From NCBI GenBank assembly GCA_009731375.1, contig BJOX01000251.1, positions 635,503 through 687,062 of the forward strand: a stretch of DNA of 51,560 nt. The letters run 5' to 3'. Under the pieces are notes generated by a model. The model did not search any database. It was not told the origin of the DNA and worked only from the letters and a program-made list of their open reading frames with translations. A program made the position numbers and the translations under genes. This stretch comes from Paulinella micropora. Lineage: Eukaryota > Cercozoa > Imbricatea > Euglyphida. This document shows positions 49,227-51,560 of the stretch, in pieces. Numbering within the stretch: the stretch's first letter is position 1; every line of letters starts with the position of its first letter.

Positions 49227-49370
49227 AGAAGAAGAAGAAGAAGAAGAAGAAGAAGAAGAAGAAGAAGAAGAAGAAGAAGAAGAAGAAGAAGAAGAAGAAG
49301 AAGAAGAAGAAGAAGAAGAAGAAGAAGAAGAAGAACATACATACGGACATACGTGCACAATTACATACAC

Positions 49371-49444
<74 letters not shown>

Positions 49445-49445
49445 C

Positions 49446-49489
<44 letters not shown>

Positions 49490-49615
49490 CAGCAGTAGCA
49501 GCAGCAGCAGTAGTAGTAGTAGTAGCAGTAGTAGTAGTAGTAGCAGCAGCAGCAGAAGTAGCAGCAGTAGAAGCAGCAGCAGCAGCAGTAGCAGCCCAGC
49601 AGTAGTAGTAGTAGC

Positions 49616-49664
<49 letters not shown>

Positions 49665-49720
49665 ATAGTAGTAGTAGTAGTAGTAGAAGTAGTAGTAGTA
49701 GTAGTAGTAGTATCTTTAAT
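48452..49720. repeat. Compound microsatellite block (GA, ACT/ATT, G-rich, CAG/GAA, AGT)
   Basis: GA tract 48452-48560, ACT/ATT tract about 48578-49123, G-rich segment 49124-49172, CAG then GAA tract about 49190-49335, and AGT/AGC tract about 49371-49712. All long frames here are single-amino-acid runs, not genes. Confidence 0.95.
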
Positions 49721-49846
49721 AACTTGACGCGGTTATGATTGCAAACACTGCATCATTATCGGGTTATTTTTATCGTTTTTCCCGTTGGCTGAATAAGAAA
49801 AAACAGTTATCCCCACCCCCTTCACCAACACCTTTCAGGGACAATA
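49721..49846. other. Short unique stretch
   Basis: No gene or repeat recognised between the AGT tract and the first AAT-tailed unit. Confidence 0.5.
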
Positions 49847-49867
49847 ATCATAATAATAATAATAATA

Positions 49868-50039
49868 GTGTATCTCCTGCCAATTGCTGAGCCAAAAGGC
49901 CATGTGCATCCAGTCCTCCATTCCATAAGGAAAGTCTCCACACCAATCGGTGGAATAAAGGAAGTGACGGCATAGAACATTACTCTAGGAGCTTTATACC
50001 AATCAGCCCATGGAAAGGACCGATGGCCTATGTACTCCC

Positions 50040-50086
<47 letters not shown>

Positions 50087-50258
50087 GTGTATCTCCTGCC
50101 AATTGCTGAGCCAAAAGGCCATGTGCATCCAGTCCTCCATTCCATAAGGAAAGTCTCCACACCAATCGGTGGAATAAAGGAAGTGACGGCATAGAACATT
50201 ACTCTAGGAGCTTTATACCAATCAGCCCATGGAAAGGACCGATGGCCTATGTACTCCC

Positions 50259-50259
<1 letters not shown>
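49868..50259 (-). repeat. Two identical 173-bp AAT-tailed units in tandem
   Basis: Units 49868-50040 and 50087-50259 appear identical and each is flanked by AAT repeats (period 219). On the - strand they end GGAGATACACT followed by ATT repeats, like the SINE tail. The - frame is open through each unit (REYIGHRSFPWADWYKAPRV...). They are probably a second short retroposon family, without a clear tRNA head. Confidence 0.7.
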
Positions 50260-50319
<60 letters not shown>

Positions 50320-50333
50320 TAGTAATAATAATA

Positions 50334-50563
50334 GTGCTTCTCTGTCCGTGGCTGATGCAAATCTGCACATGCGCCTCCATCGTCTCACCCGTGAGGGGAG
50401 TACGAAGAATTGACGATAGGCTCTAATGACACCCCGCAAGGGCAGTTTCAACACTTCCAGACGGCCCGGTATGTTCAATGAAAATACTGGTGGCACCGAC
50501 GGGAATCGAACTGGCGACAGGGCCCAGATGGTAGAACTTGACCACTGGGCTATCACGGTGTCC
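50334..50563 (-). mobile_element. tRNA-derived SINE, copy 2
   Basis: Reverse-oriented copy with the same head as copy 1 (GGACACCG, A box TAGCCCAGTGG, B box AGTTCGATTCC) and a body without the internal duplication. Its ATT tail appears on + as AAT at about 50260-50333. The head abuts a further AAT tract (50564-50859). Confidence 0.85.
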
Positions 50564-50859
<296 letters not shown>

Positions 50860-50861
<2 letters not shown>

Positions 50862-51435
50862 ATATCTGAGGCGTACTGATGCAGCTAATGGCATATCCTC
50901 AACGGACATAAGCCTCCAATACCCTTGTTCGAGGTCCTCCACCCCCCCGTGTCAGTCTCTCGCCTGATGATCGGGGCCACCGATGGAGCTCCTGAGGGCA
51001 AGACTGCACTAAGCCGAGGTTATTCCGCAGTCCCAGCAACCTCTTGCAAGACGTCACCGAATGTGCAAGTGCATACACCAAGCGCGGTTGCTAGAGCTGC
51101 CTCGAAACCCCACCCATAACAATCTGGTGTCTGCTGGGTCCTGGGCTATCAACCAGCATATGCGGAGTTTAAGATCTTTTACGCGCGCAACGACCCTCCT
51201 CCCCAGCATCTACCACCAAAGGGTTATGAGTTGGCGTCACAGTTTAACGCCTTGAGGCCATTGGGCTGGAACTCTGTTTAGCAAGTGTGACTAGGTTTTT
51301 TCATCGGGATTTCCCTCGAATATGTCACAGTCAATACTCCAAGGCAGATTTACTATATCTGAGGCGTACTGATGCAGCTAATGGCATATCCTCAACGGAC
51401 ATAAGCCTCCAATACCCTTGTTCGAGGTCTTCCAC
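50860..51435 (-). repeat. Unit with 83-bp direct terminal repeats
   Basis: 50860-50942 and 51353-51435 are the same 83-bp sequence, with one difference (GGTCCTCCAC against GGTCTTCCAC). They enclose about 410 bp (50943-51352) without a gene. On - the first-to-last order ends AGATATAGT followed by ATT repeats, again the shared tail type. It could be a tandem SINE-like dimer with partial sequence between. Confidence 0.6.
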
Positions 51436-51463
51436 AATTATAATAATAATAATAATAATAATA

Positions 51464-51560
51464 GTGCTTCTCTGTCAATGACTGATGCATTTCTGCACAT
51501 GCGCCTCCATCGTCTCACCCGTGAGGGGAGTACGAAGAATTGACGATAAGCTCTAATGAC
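51464..51560 (-). mobile_element. tRNA-derived SINE, copy 3 (cut by window end)
   Basis: The 3' part of the SINE body, preceded on + by the AAT tail (51436-51463). It resembles copy 1 (GATGCATTTCTGCACATGCG) more than copy 2 here. The tRNA-like head lies outside the window. Confidence 0.85.

Noticed and set aside
48431-49727. Poly-Leu, poly-Tyr, poly-Ser, poly-Ile ORFs
   Set aside because: Trinucleotide repeat translations with no other sequence.

Overview
The window is nuclear DNA of a eukaryotic microbe. It has spliced genes with GT-AG introns (47-88 nt in compact genes), a calmodulin whose C-terminal half resembles stramenopile/alveolate (SAR) calmodulins, several families of LTR retrotransposons, tRNA-derived SINEs and very large microsatellites. 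A SAR-clade alga or protist, possibly a chromerid, is my best guess; the sequence does not prove it. Four assembly gaps (N runs) lie inside repeats at 4563-4629, 17677-17854, 29066-29290 and 46658-46667.

Layout. 1-2.4 kb: a leucine-rich-repeat (LRR) gene on the + strand made of 84-nt phase-0 exons, each one LRR; every intron carries a complementary-strand LRR exon with its own splice sites, and GC-rich palindromes separate the modules. 2.4-4.4 kb: mostly non-coding. 4.4-17.7 kb: a pair of about 1.2-kb inverted repeats enclosing an intact Ty3/gypsy-type retrotransposon (element 1). Four of its ORFs lie in one frame, separated by single stop codons. 18.1-23.5 kb (- strand): a five-exon gene for a small secreted SnoaL/NTF2-like protein, whose first intron is about 4.4 kb and mostly tetranucleotide microsatellite. 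23.98-24.56 kb: calmodulin, divergent from the previous gene. 25.5-46.4 kb: a nested stack. An LTR-like repeat is split by a decayed gypsy element (element 2, 26191-45236, 4-bp target duplication ACCC), which is split by a copia element (33518-42510, 538-bp LTRs) and carries a tRNA-derived SINE in its 3' region; a fold-back repeat follows. 46.7-47.3 kb: a decayed gag-like fragment. 47.4-51.56 kb: dispersed repeats, GA/ACT/GAA/AGT/AAT microsatellites and SINE-like units sharing an (ATT)n tail.

The host genes are therefore three: the LRR gene, the secreted SnoaL-like gene and calmodulin. Most of the remainder is mobile or repetitive. The observation I rate highest is the mirrored LRR module. 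Both orientations give an 84-nt phase-0 exon with its own acceptor and donor, the donors of opposite strands share one palindrome, and two tandem modules differ mainly in LRR-coding positions on both strands while their intron sequence is nearly the same. This architecture could tolerate or exploit module inversion. The second is the gypsy lineage, in which an extra conserved ORF follows integrase in the same frame after a single stop in two diverged elements.
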